This document shows positions 16,710 through 24,979 of a stretch of DNA of 64,000 nt, one piece after another (position 1 is the stretch's first letter; each line of letters opens with the position of its first letter). The notes beneath the pieces were generated by a model. That model saw only the letters and a program-made list of their open reading frames with translations, ran no database searches and was not told the DNA's origin. Location: contig NZ_CP154631.1 in the NCBI RefSeq assembly GCF_039555755.1, positions 1,798,001 through 1,862,000 of the forward strand, in the 5' to 3' direction. Position numbers and translations under genes: made by a program. The DNA is from Pseudomonas sediminis. GTDB lineage: Bacteria > Pseudomonadota > Gammaproteobacteria > Pseudomonadales > Pseudomonadaceae.

Positions 16710-17704
16710 TGATTGCGCTCCAGCCACCAGGCCGCGTGGCGGCGAATGCCTTCTTCGAGATCGATGGTGGGCCGCCAGCCCAGCTCGCGGCGGATCGCCG
16801 AGGTATCCAGGGTCTGGCTGAAGGCGAGTACGCCAGCGCTGTAGCGGGTCAGCAGCGGTTCCTCGCCATTGCGCAGATGCGCACCAGTTTCAAGCAGACG
16901 GGCGACGCCGGACACCAGTGGCCAGGGCAGCCGGCGAGTGCGCAGCGGCAACGCGAACGCCGTGGCGACGCGCTCCAGCAGATGATCAAGGCGGATCGGT
17001 TCAGCGTTGCTGACGTTGTACAGGTTGTAACGACGCGGCAACGGCTGGGTCAGGCCGAGCCAGACGGCATCTACCAGATTGTCGATATAGGTCAGATCGA
17101 GTTCGGCCCGCCCGCCGCGCATCAGCGGGATCGCACCACGGCGCATTACGCGCAGCATGCGTGGCATCAGCGTGGCGTCCCACGGGCCGAATACGGCGCG
17201 CGGGCGCAGCACCACAGTTTGCGCGACATCGGCTTTGCGCAGCAGCACCTCGGCCATGCCCTTGGTTTGCGCATAGCGGTTCACCGGTGGCGGCAAAGGG
17301 TCGCTCTCGCGGACGCCGAGACGATCCTGGAAGTCGAAGTACAGACTCGGGGTCGACAGATGCACCAGGCGCTCGACGCCATGCGTACGGCAGGCATGAA
17401 TGACCTCTTCGGTCGAGGCGACATTGGCGCGCTGAAATGCCTCGGCGCTGCCCCAAGGCGCCGATAGCGCCGCGCAATGCACCAGAGCATCGGCGCCCCG
17501 GGCCGCCTCTGCCAGCGCTGCACGTGCCTGTGGAGTGCCGTGCTCGATGGATAGAAAACGCATCGCAGCCGGCGCGTGGCGCAGTACTTCGTCGGCAGCG
17601 TCTTGGCTACGACCGCTGAACACCACCTCGCAACCCTCTGCGGCCAGACGCCAGGCGATATGCCGGCCAACGAAGCCGGTACCGCCGGTGAGCAGAATCT
17701 TCAT
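16706..17704 (-). CDS. NAD(P)-dependent epimerase/dehydrogenase (3-beta-HSD/OleD-like extended SDR)
   Basis: 332 residues. The N-terminal MKILLTGGTGFVGRHIA is the GxxGxxG nucleotide-binding turn of an extended short-chain dehydrogenase. The active site has Tyr and Lys in YAQTKGMAEVLL. The family includes nucleotide-sugar epimerases and 3-beta-hydroxysteroid/beta-keto acid reductases such as OleD. Next to a KAS III-like synthase, reduction of a beta-keto product is a natural guess. Its ATG overlaps the synthase stop by four bases (17701-17704). Cytoplasmic; no membrane segment seen. Confidence 0.82.
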   Translation of the reverse strand: MKILLTGGTGFVGRHIAWRLAAEGCEVVFSGRSQDAADEVLRHAPAAMRFLSIEHGTPQARAALAEAARGADALVHCAALSAPWGSAEAFQRANVASTEEVIHACRTHGVERLVHLSTPSLYFDFQDRLGVRESDPLPPPVNRYAQTKGMAEVLLRKADVAQTVVLRPRAVFGPWDATLMPRMLRVMRRGAIPLMRGGRAELDLTYIDNLVDAVWLGLTQPLPRRYNLYNVSNAEPIRLDHLLERVATAFALPLRTRRLPWPLVSGVARLLETGAHLRNGEEPLLTRYSAGVLAFSQTLDTSAIRRELGWRPTIDLEEGIRRHAAWWLERNQ

Positions 17705-18720
17705 TCCAGCTCCAGCAGCATGCCGCCGAGCGAAAGCCCGGCACCCGTGCCGAGCAGCAGCACGCGCTGACCGGAGCGGATGCGCCCGTCGCGCAGGCCG
17801 ATATCGAGGGCGGTCGGCAGCGAAGCGGCGACCTGATTGCCGTACTCGGCAAAGATGTCGATCACCTGCTCGGTCGCAAAGCCCAGCCGCTTGCGCAGGT
17901 GCTCCATCGCCAGATGGCTGGCCTGGTGTGGAATCACGCGGTCGATCTGTGCCTGCTGCAAACCCGCTTCGTCGAGCAGGGACTGCAGAAATCCCGGCAG
18001 ATGGGTCGAGGCCAGGCGGAAAACCGCTTTGCCCTGCATGGCGAAACGACTCAGGGCGGCGAAATTCTCGTCGCCGCGCGAGGGGTGGTGACGCGAGCCG
18101 CCCGCGGCAATCTGGCAGAGCGTGGCACCTTCGGAATAGGTGCGTAGCTGGGCCGCGAGGATGTTCAGGCGTAGCCCATCGCCGTCGCGCCCAAGCACCA
18201 CAGCGGCGGCGCCGTCACCGAAGATCGCGGCACTGTGCAACTGCTGCCAGTCGAGCCCGCAGGACGCAATATCGGCGCAGACCAGCAGCACCCGACGATA
18301 ACGGCCGGCAACCAGTGCCCAGGAAATCTGATCCAGAGCGGCGATAAAACCCAGGCAACTGGCATTGATGTCGAAGGCCGGGATACCGCTAGAACCGAGA
18401 CTAAGCTCGCGGTGGATGAGCGCTGCGTTGCAAGGCATGCCCTGATCCATGGTGCCGCTGGCGGCGATCACGCAGTCGAGCTGGTCGGCAGTCAGGCCAG
18501 CGGCTTGCAGCGCCTGTTGAGCGGCCTGTGCGGCAAGGCCGGCGGCGCTATCTTCGGCGGCGGCTACGGCGCGGCTGCGTACGCCACTGATGCGCTCGAC
18601 ACTGCCATTGGGTAGACCGAGCGAATGGTCGATTTCGCAGCTTGTCAGGCGCCGCTTTGGCAGGGCATGGCCGCTACCGAGAAGTGTCAGGGCGCGGCGC
18701 GGTAAAGAGTCGATCAGCAT
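17701..18720 (-). CDS. 3-oxoacyl-ACP synthase III-like (KAS III/FabH family) condensing enzyme
   Basis: 339 residues from the ATG at 18720; an in-frame ATG at 18759 is possible, and neither has a strong ribosome site. The full FabH-type triad is visible: Cys in DINASCLGF near residue 112, His in VIPHQASHLAM, and Asn in EYGNQVAASLPTAL. The C-terminal GAGLSLGGMLLELE is also typical. The enzyme would condense an acyl-thioester with malonyl-ACP, or with a second acyl-thioester as in OleA. It is the first gene of the seven-gene chain and so the likely entry step. It is not the housekeeping fabH context (no fab genes nearby). Confidence 0.85.
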   Translation of the reverse strand: MLIDSLPRRALTLLGSGHALPKRRLTSCEIDHSLGLPNGSVERISGVRSRAVAAAEDSAAGLAAQAAQQALQAAGLTADQLDCVIAASGTMDQGMPCNAALIHRELSLGSSGIPAFDINASCLGFIAALDQISWALVAGRYRRVLLVCADIASCGLDWQQLHSAAIFGDGAAAVVLGRDGDGLRLNILAAQLRTYSEGATLCQIAAGGSRHHPSRGDENFAALSRFAMQGKAVFRLASTHLPGFLQSLLDEAGLQQAQIDRVIPHQASHLAMEHLRKRLGFATEQVIDIFAEYGNQVAASLPTALDIGLRDGRIRSGQRVLLLGTGAGLSLGGMLLELE

Positions 18721-18771
18721 GCACAATCCATTGTTCAGGCATCGGTGATAGCCCTGCATGATGAACCAGCG

Positions 18772-18785
18772 AGGCGTTTACGCCT
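18772..18785. promoter_or_regulatory. Short palindrome upstream of the seven-gene cluster
   Basis: AGGCGT-TT-ACGCCT is a 6-2-6 perfect inverted repeat about 50 bp before the synthase start. It could be an operator or a small hairpin near the 5' end of the message. No known regulator motif is recognised. Confidence 0.3.
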
Positions 18786-18880
18786 ACCATGCAAGTTAGG
18801 CAACAGCGTAATTTCGTGCGCCATGGCGCCCTTTTCGGCGCTCTCTACAGCGGTATTGCCGTCGTTTACAGGCGTGTCGG

Positions 18881-18904
18881 TGAGCGATTGCTCAGCGCTG
18901 CTCA
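18881..18904. promoter_or_regulatory. Clustered GCTCA half-sites upstream of the seven-gene cluster
   Basis: TGAGC-GATT-GCTCA forms a perfect inverted repeat (18881-18894), and a further GCTCA follows at 18900-18904. The 327-bp gap between the synthase gene and the PilZ gene (18721-19047) holds no credible gene; this is its most ordered part, beside GCGCCATGGCGC at about 18819-18830. A transcription factor site is inference. Confidence 0.3.
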
Positions 18905-19047
18905 CAGGTGGCGGGTAGGTCATAACGCAGCGTGCGCCTCAGAAGGATTTTGGTAACCGATTGGCACCTTTTTTACGCCACATGCTGGGCGCTTGCGCAC
19001 TAATGCGCTATTAAAGGCGACATTGCTCGTCCATTTATGGAGCCGTC

Positions 19048-19314
19048 ATGCCGAACCAGCGCCAGCAGGTGCGTACCCCGATGAAGTGCCGGATCAAGAT
19101 CAGCCACCCCAGCTTCGGCGAGCTGCTGGCGCAGACTCGTGACCTGTCCGATAGCGGTGTTTACGTGAAGCACCCGGACATGGTCAGCTTGTCGGTCGGC
19201 ACCGAAGTGATCGGCCAGGTACAGGATCTGCCTTTCCCTGCGCCGGTATTGAAGATGGAAGTGATGCGCGTGGATGCTGAAGGGGCGGGCTTGCGTTTTC
19301 TCGGCGAGGCCTGA
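19048..19314 (+). CDS. PilZ-domain protein (PA0012-type)
   Basis: 88 residues, essentially a lone PilZ domain. The c-di-GMP contacts are recognisable: an R-x5-R region at VRTPMKCR near residues 9-15 and DLSDSGV near residue 33 (D/N-x-S-x2-G). It is probably a cytoplasmic c-di-GMP receptor; the partner is unknown. GGAG lies five bases before the ATG. In P. aeruginosa the PilZ gene directly follows the htrB homologue; here a repeat and seven genes separate the two, which marks an insertion. Confidence 0.85.
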   Translation: MPNQRQQVRTPMKCRIKISHPSFGELLAQTRDLSDSGVYVKHPDMVSLSVGTEVIGQVQDLPFPAPVLKMEVMRVDAEGAGLRFLGEA

Positions 19315-19362
19315 ACCGCGCCAGACAATCCGGACCTGCGTCAGGAATGTTTCGAAGCTGCG

Positions 19363-19390
19363 GAACATTTTGTTACATCTACACTCTGAT
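19363..19390 (+). promoter_or_regulatory. Candidate AlgU (sigma-E type) promoter of mprF
   Basis: GAACAT, 16 bases, then TCTGAT. The AlgU/RpoE consensus is GAACTT-N16/17-TCTGA, so there is one mismatch in the -35 and an exact -10. It ends 44 bp before the mprF start codon, in the correct orientation and in a gap with no other clear promoter. Confidence 0.5.
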
Positions 19391-19434
19391 CTAGGCCTCA
19401 CTCCGAGGTGGCGTCCATCAGAGGCGTTTTCGAC

Positions 19435-22080
19435 ATGAGTCGAGCGGTACCCGAACTTCCCGCTGAAAGCGCAGGCGCGCCAGATCTTCCTCCCTCTCCC
19501 CAATCCGGCTGGCTGCAACGCAACCGACACCTGATCGGCCTCGGTCTTTCGCTGCTGTTGTTCGGCCTGGCGCTGGTCGCCTGCTGGCATCTGGTGCGTG
19601 AAATCAACCCGGATCAGGTGCGCGAATCGCTGGCCGCTGTGCCGCCGCAGGCACTGCTTGGTGCTCTGCTGGCCACCGTGCTGGGTTTTGCGGTGATGCT
19701 CGCCTACGAGTGGTCGGCCAGTCGTTACGCCAACGTTCAGTTACCGCCGTCGACTCTGGCGCTGGGTGGCTTCTGCGCCTTCGCCATCGGCAATGCCGTG
19801 GGGTTGTCCGCATTGTCCGCATTGTCCGGTGGTTCGGTGCGCTATCGCCTGTACGGGCGCAACGGTCTTGGCGCGGGCGATGTGGCGCGCATGAGTCTGT
19901 TCGCCAGTCTGTCGCTGGGCGTCAGCCTGCCGATTCTCGCGGCGCTGGCAGCCCTGTTCGATCTGGAAGACGCCTCGGGCGCGCTGCGTTTGTCCGAACC
20001 CGTGCTGGCAGTGCTGGCCGTTGCGATATTGCTCGCGGCGCTGGTCGTGGGGCTGCTGGTCAGCCGTAAATGCCTTGCCGAGCGACCCGCACCCGGTTGC
20101 TGGCAAATCGATCTGGGTCGCTTCAGTCTGCGTCTGCCCGGTTTGCGCATGAGCCTGACGCAGCTGTTGATCAGCAGCCTTGACGTACTGATCGCTGCCA
20201 GCGTGCTGTATCTGCTGCTGCCCGAGGCGCCGCCTTTCTCCTCCTTCGTGTTGATCTACATGCTGGCACTGGCAGCTGGCGTGCTCAGCCATGTGCCAGG
20301 CGGTGTCGGGGTGTTCGAGGCGGTGCTGCTGGCGGCCTTTTCCTCGCGTATCGACCCGGCCGGGCTGCTCGCGGCGATGCTTCTCTATCGCCTGCTCTAT
20401 GTGATTTTGCCGCTGGTGGCGGCTGGGCTCCTGCTGCTGGCCAGCGAAGCGCGTCGCCTGTGGTTCCCGCGGCAGGTGGCGCGCATGGCCAGTGGTATGG
20501 CGGTACCCCTGCTGGCGCTGCTGGTGTTCTGCGCCGGTGCGGTATTGCTGTTCTCCGGGGTGACGCCGACCATGGACGAACGCCTGGAGGCGTTGGGTTT
20601 CCTCATGCCGCCGCAACTCGTGGCCGCCTCGCACCTGGCGGCCAGCCTGGTCGGCACGCTTTGCCTGCTGCTGGCGCAAGGGCTGCGCCGGCGCCTGTCA
20701 GCGGCCTGGGCACTGACCCTGGTGCTGCTCTGCCTGGGCGTGGTGTTGTCACTGCTCAAGGGCTTCGACTGGCCGGAGGCCTTGGCGTTGGCGGCCATCG
20801 CGGGCTTGCTGGCGCTGTTTCGCCGCGAGTTCTACCGACGTAGCCGGTTGATGGACGTGCCGGCCTCCGGCTTGGTGCTGGCGGCCACCGCCGGAGTGAT
20901 CGCCGCCTCGGTGTGGCTGCTGCTGTTCGCCTATCAGGATGTCGCCTACAGCCATCAGCTGTGGTGGCAGTTCGAGCTGGATGCCAATGCCCCGCGCGGC
21001 TTGCGGGCGGCGTTGGGCAGTGCGCTGGTGCTGCTGGCTGTCGGCCTGACCTGGCTGCTGCGCGCCACGCCGCCGAGCATCAGCCTGCCGGACGAGGGTG
21101 CACTACTGCGCGCTCGCGCCATCGTCCAGGCCTCACGGCAACCCGAAGGTGGCCTGGCGCTGAGTGGCGACAAAGCCCTGCTGTTCCACCCCGATGGCGA
21201 TGCCTTCCTCATGTACGCCCGCCGCGGACGCAGCCTGGTGGCGCTGTTCGACCCCATCGGCCCGCCGGCAGCCCGCGCTGAGCTGATCTGGCAGTTCCGT
21301 GACCTCTGTGACCGCCACCATGCGCGGCCGGTGTTTTATCAGGTGCGCGCGGAGAACCTGCCCGGCTATATCGATATCGGCCTGACCGCGCTGAAGCTCG
21401 GTGAAGAGGCGCTGGTGGATCTGAAGACCTTCGACCTGGCCAGCAACGGCAAGGAGATGAAGGCGCTGCGCTACACCTGGAACCGTGGTCAGCGCGACGG
21501 CCTGAGCCTGGAGTTCCACGCTCCCGGTCAGGTGCCGATGGAGGAGCTGCAGGCGATTTCCGATGCCTGGCTGCAGGGCAAGAACGTGCGCGAGAAGGGG
21601 TTTTCCCTGGGCCGCTTCAGCCCCGGGTACTTGGCGCATTTTCGTGTCGTGGTGGTGCGTTTCGAGGGGCGTGCGGTGGCCTTCGCCAACCTGCTGGAAT
21701 GCCAGACGCGCGCAGTGGCCAGCCTCGATCTGATGCGCGTACTGCCGGATGCGCCGAAGTCGACCATGGAGTTTCTCATGCTTGGCCTGATCCAGCAGTT
21801 TCAGAGCGAGGGCTATGCGCGTTTCAGCCTCGGTATGGTGCCGCTGGCCGGCTTGCAGACGCGCAAGGGTGCGCCGCTGCCGCTGCGTCTCGGCGCGCTG
21901 GTGTTCGACCGTGGCGAGAACTTCTACAACTTCCAGGGCCTGCGACGCTTCAAGGACAAGTTCCTGCCGCAGTGGGAGCCGCGTTACCTGGCCGTGCCGG
22001 CCGGGCTCGACCCTTGGGTGGCATTGGCCGATACCGCCACGTTGATCGCTGGCGGCTTGGGTGGACTGGTGAGGCGTTGA
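19435..22080 (+). CDS. mprF: Bifunctional aminoacyl-phosphatidylglycerol synthase/flippase MprF
   Basis: 881 residues from the ATG at 19435, the same length as the P. aeruginosa alanyl-phosphatidylglycerol synthase (PA0920) as I recall it. The N-terminal ~510 residues carry about a dozen membrane helices (flippase part). The C-terminal ~330 residues form the cytoplasmic DUF2156/GNAT-like synthase that moves an amino acid from aminoacyl-tRNA to phosphatidylglycerol; LALSGDKALLFHPDGDAFL and FSLGMVPLAGLQTRKGAPL are typical blocks. The product lowers surface negative charge and gives resistance to cationic peptides and acid. Alanine versus lysine specificity is not decided by sequence alone. The next gene starts one base after the stop. 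Confidence 0.92.
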   Translation: MSRAVPELPAESAGAPDLPPSPQSGWLQRNRHLIGLGLSLLLFGLALVACWHLVREINPDQVRESLAAVPPQALLGALLATVLGFAVMLAYEWSASRYANVQLPPSTLALGGFCAFAIGNAVGLSALSALSGGSVRYRLYGRNGLGAGDVARMSLFASLSLGVSLPILAALAALFDLEDASGALRLSEPVLAVLAVAILLAALVVGLLVSRKCLAERPAPGCWQIDLGRFSLRLPGLRMSLTQLLISSLDVLIAASVLYLLLPEAPPFSSFVLIYMLALAAGVLSHVPGGVGVFEAVLLAAFSSRIDPAGLLAAMLLYRLLYVILPLVAAGLLLLASEARRLWFPRQVARMASGMAVPLLALLVFCAGAVLLFSGVTPTMDERLEALGFLMPPQLVAASHLAASLVGTLCLLLAQGLRRRLSAAWALTLVLLCLGVVLSLLKGFDWPEALALAAIAGLLALFRREFYRRSRLMDVPASGLVLAATAGVIAASVWLLLFAYQDVAYSHQLWWQFELDANAPRGLRAALGSALVLLAVGLTWLLRATPPSISLPDEGALLRARAIVQASRQPEGGLALSGDKALLFHPDGDAFLMYARRGRSLVALFDPIGPPAARAELIWQFRDLCDRHHARPVFYQVRAENLPGYIDIGLTALKLGEEALVDLKTFDLASNGKEMKALRYTWNRGQRDGLSLEFHAPGQVPMEELQAISDAWLQGKNVREKGFSLGRFSPGYLAHFRVVVVRFEGRAVAFANLLECQTRAVASLDLMRVLPDAPKSTMEFLMLGLIQQFQSEGYARFSLGMVPLAGLQTRKGAPLPLRLGALVFDRGENFYNFQGLRRFKDKFLPQWEPRYLAVPAGLDPWVALADTATLIAGGLGGLVRR

Positions 22081-22081
22081 G

Positions 22082-23335
22082 ATGAGCAGGACGACAAGGA
22101 CGCTGGGCGGGTTGTTGCTGGTTGCTGCATTGGGCGCCGGAGCATTTATCTTGTGGTGGTCGATGCATGCCGTGCCTCATCTGCAAACGCTGCAGATACA
22201 GGGCACGCCGGCGCAACTGCTGAGCCAGGGCGAGGCGCGTCAGCGTGTGCTGCTGCTCGCGCCGACCGAGCAGGCGCTGGACGAAAGCACGCTACGCCGC
22301 CTTGCCGAAGTGGGTGATCTGCGCCTGCTGCAATTGCCCTTCGTCGCGGGCGACTGCAAGGCGCAACAGCAACTGATCAGCCAGGCCAGCGAGGAACTGG
22401 GCGGCGCGCCGACAGTGGTGGTCGGTATCGGCCCGGCAGCAGCCTCGGCCTGGCGCTGGCTGGCGACGCAGCAGAGTGACGAGGCTCAGGCGCTGTCGGT
22501 CGGCTTCGATCTGGCCAAAACCGATTGCGCCGAGCCGCTGCCCCAAAGGGCGGAGCACGGTCACTGGATCGCCCTGTGGAATGACAATCCGGGTGACGAC
22601 AACGCCCGCTTCCTGCGTGAGCAGCAAAACGGCGAGCCGCGCATCGGTACGTTGGGCACGCCGCTGCCAACGCTGCTGGCCGATCAGCTGCAACACCTGC
22701 TCGCCGGCCAGGGCGCGGCAATGCCGGTGATCGAGCATCCTTCGGCGCAAGCGGCCGATACCCTGACCCTGTTCTATTCCGGTGATGGTGGCTGGCGCGA
22801 TCTGGACCGTGCCTCGGCCGAACACATGGCCGCTGCCGGCTATCCGGTGGTGGGCATCGACACCCTGCGTTACTACTGGCAGCACAAGAGCCCGGAACAG
22901 AGCGCCGCCGACCTGTCGCGGCTGATGCAGCAATACCGTGACAAGTGGCACGTGAAACGCTTCGTGCTCGCCGGCTACTCGTTCGGTGCCGATGTGCTGC
23001 CGGCGATCTACAACCGCCTGCCGGCCAGTGATCAGCAGCAGGTCGACGCGATGTTGCTGCTCGCCTTCGCCCGCAGCGGCAGCTTCGAGATCGCCGTCAG
23101 CGGCTGGCTTGGCAAGGATGGCGCGGAAGCACCGACCGGGCCGGAACTGCGCAAGGTGCCGGCAGCCAAGGTGTATTGCATCTACGGCAGCGAGGAGACG
23201 GCCGAGAGCGGCTGCACCGAAGCCGGTGCCCCGGGCGAGCACCTGATGATCGAGGGCGGCCACCACTTCGATGGTGATTACGCGGCGTTGGCGCAGAGGA
23301 TGCTGGCGGCGATAAAAGCGCGGCAGCTGCGTTAG
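22082..23335 (+). CDS. virJ: VirJ/AcvB-family alpha/beta hydrolase, probable aminoacyl-phosphatidylglycerol hydrolase
   Basis: 417 residues. An N-terminal hydrophobic segment (about residues 7-27) is a signal anchor, so the catalytic part is periplasmic. The VirJ domain occupies the C-terminal half: TLFYSGDGGWRDLDR near residue 223 and the nucleophile elbow AGYSFGADVLP near residue 298. In P. aeruginosa the same partner of mprF (PA0919) hydrolyses alanyl-phosphatidylglycerol, tuning the level of the lipid. The gene begins one base after mprF, so the pair forms an operon under the candidate AlgU promoter. Confidence 0.85.
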   Translation: MSRTTRTLGGLLLVAALGAGAFILWWSMHAVPHLQTLQIQGTPAQLLSQGEARQRVLLLAPTEQALDESTLRRLAEVGDLRLLQLPFVAGDCKAQQQLISQASEELGGAPTVVVGIGPAAASAWRWLATQQSDEAQALSVGFDLAKTDCAEPLPQRAEHGHWIALWNDNPGDDNARFLREQQNGEPRIGTLGTPLPTLLADQLQHLLAGQGAAMPVIEHPSAQAADTLTLFYSGDGGWRDLDRASAEHMAAAGYPVVGIDTLRYYWQHKSPEQSAADLSRLMQQYRDKWHVKRFVLAGYSFGADVLPAIYNRLPASDQQQVDAMLLLAFARSGSFEIAVSGWLGKDGAEAPTGPELRKVPAAKVYCIYGSEETAESGCTEAGAPGEHLMIEGGHHFDGDYAALAQRMLAAIKARQLR

Positions 23336-23370
23336 TCTCACTGGCGCATGCCAATGGATTGCGCTGATCC

Positions 23371-23421
23371 TGTAGGAGCGGATTTATCTGCGAAAAATCG
23401 CGGCTAAAGCCGCTCCTACGG
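23371..23421. repeat. REP-type hairpin between virJ and ehuA
   Basis: TGTAGGAGCGG and the inverted CCGCTCCTACGG bracket GCGAAAAATCGCGGCTAAAG. It lies in the convergent gap between virJ and ehuA and may serve as a bidirectional terminator. A further GCGCCTCCCAC motif related to the 35.8 kb hairpin lies at about 23476-23490. Confidence 0.7.
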
Positions 23422-23495
23422 AAAACGGCAGAGCACTCTATTAGCCGCGACAGCCTTGTTACCCCCTCGCCGCTGAAGCGCCTCCCACAGAGACC

Positions 23496-24320
23496 TCAAT
23501 TGGCCTCGTTCACCGCGCTGAGAAACGCCTTCGTCCGCTCCTGCTGCGGGTTGCCGAACAGCTGATCCGGCGTGCCCTGCTCATGGATGCAGCCCTGGTG
23601 GAAGAAGCACACGCGGTCGGCGAACTCGCGGGCGAAGCCCATCTGGTGAGTGACCATCAGCATGGTCAGGTTGTGCTCGCTGCCCAGGCGGCGAATGACG
23701 TTGAGCACTTCGCCGCACAGTTCCGGGTCGAGCGCCGAGGTCACCTCGTCGAACAGCATCACCTTGGGTCGCATCGCCAACGCACGGGCGATGGCCACGC
23801 GTTGCTGCTGGCCGCCGGAGAGCTGTGAGGGAAAATGGCGCAGCTTTTCGCCCAGACCGACCATCGCCAGCAGGTCTTCAGCGCGTTCTGTCGCTTCTTT
23901 CCTGCCCATGCCGAGCACCTGCATTGGCGCCTCGATCACGTTCTGCAGCGCGCACATGTGCGGGAACAGGTTGAAGCTCTGGAACACCATGCCGATCTTG
24001 CCGCGCACCTTGCGCTGGTGGCTGGCGCTGGCCGGCACCAGGCGGCCGTCGCGGCCGGGCATGTGGGTCAGCGGCTCGTCATCGACGGCGATCACCCCCT
24101 CGTCAATGCTCTCCAGGGTCATCAACGCACGCAGCAGGGTCGATTTGCCCGAACCGCTGGGGCCGATGATCGCCACCTTCTCGCCGGGGGTGACGTCCAG
24201 ATTGAGCTTGTTGAGCACGGTGAGATTGCCGTAACGCTTGGTCACGTCGGTGAAGCGGACGATGGGCTGGGGCATGGAGGAACTCCCTGCAGCGTTTGTA
24301 GAGTTTAGAAAAGCAGTCAT
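23496..24320 (-). CDS. ehuA: Ectoine/hydroxyectoine ABC transporter ATP-binding protein
   Basis: 274 residues from the ATG at 24320. That start overlaps the ehuD stop by four bases (ATGA) and has GGAGGT nine bases upstream; an internal ATG at 24275 would give the shorter MPQPIVRFTDV start. All ATPase motifs are present: Walker A GPSGSGKSTLLRAL, signature LSGGQQQRVAIARAL, Walker B VMLFDEVTSALD. It belongs to the polar amino acid (PAAT) import family and powers EhuBCD at the inner membrane. Last gene of the ehuBCDA operon. Assignment to ectoines rests on the adjoining enuR and eut/doe genes, since PAAT ATPases are alike. Confidence 0.87.
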   Translation of the reverse strand: MTAFLNSTNAAGSSSMPQPIVRFTDVTKRYGNLTVLNKLNLDVTPGEKVAIIGPSGSGKSTLLRALMTLESIDEGVIAVDDEPLTHMPGRDGRLVPASASHQRKVRGKIGMVFQSFNLFPHMCALQNVIEAPMQVLGMGRKEATERAEDLLAMVGLGEKLRHFPSQLSGGQQQRVAIARALAMRPKVMLFDEVTSALDPELCGEVLNVIRRLGSEHNLTMLMVTHQMGFAREFADRVCFFHQGCIHEQGTPDQLFGNPQQERTKAFLSAVNEAN

Positions 24321-24979
24321 CGGGCAGTGACCTCCAGGCGATCTTCCACGCGCCGCACGCACCAGGCCAGGGCCAGGCTGAGCAGCAGGAAGAAGAGACC
24401 GACCATGGTGATGGGCTCGAGGTAGCGGAAGCTCTCCGAGCCGATGTTCTTGGCTTGCTGCATGATCTCCACCACGGTGATGGCCGACAGTACCGGGGTG
24501 TCCTTGAGCATGGCCACCAGATAGTTGCCCAGCGCCGGCAGGATCGGGCGCAGCGCCTGTGGCAGGATGATCTGCCGGTAGGCCGACAGCGGCGACATGT
24601 TCAGCGCCGTTACCGCCTCCCATTGGCCGCGCGGCACCGCGTCGAGGCCGGCGCGATAGACCTCGGCGGTGTAGCAGGCGTAGTGCAGGGCGATGCCGAG
24701 GATGCCCGCCTGCAGCGCGGTGAGGTTCAGTCCGTAGTTGGGGAACACGTAGAACAGGAAGTACACCTGGATCAGCAGCGGCGTGCTGCGGATGAACTCG
24801 ATCAGTCCGGCCACCGGCCAGGACAGCCACAGGTGCTTGCTGCGTCGGGCGATGGCCAGCAGCAGGCCGAGCACGATGGCAATGGCGAAGCCGGCGAAGG
24901 TGATCAGCAGGGTATTGAGCGAGGCCTTGAGCAAATCCGGGAGGATGCTCAGGGCGAAATCCCAGTCGAAGAAATTCAT
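24317..24979 (-). CDS. ehuD: Ectoine/hydroxyectoine ABC transporter permease
   Basis: 220 residues with about five membrane helices. The PAAT permease EAA loop is seen in AEVYRAGLDAVPRGQWEAVTALNM near residue 105. It pairs with EhuC to form the membrane channel of the ectoine importer. The ATG at 24979 overlaps the ehuC stop by four bases and its stop overlaps ehuA, so the three genes are coupled. Specific substrate inferred from neighbours. Confidence 0.88.
   Translation of the reverse strand: MNFFDWDFALSILPDLLKASLNTLLITFAGFAIAIVLGLLLAIARRSKHLWLSWPVAGLIEFIRSTPLLIQVYFLFYVFPNYGLNLTALQAGILGIALHYACYTAEVYRAGLDAVPRGQWEAVTALNMSPLSAYRQIILPQALRPILPALGNYLVAMLKDTPVLSAITVVEIMQQAKNIGSESFRYLEPITMVGLFFLLLSLALAWCVRRVEDRLEVTAR

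Noticed and set aside
18964..18979. Possible sigma-54 promoter (TTGGCAC followed by an AC-GC end)
   Set aside because: The GG-GC spacing is 12 rather than 10 bases and the -12 TTGC is absent.
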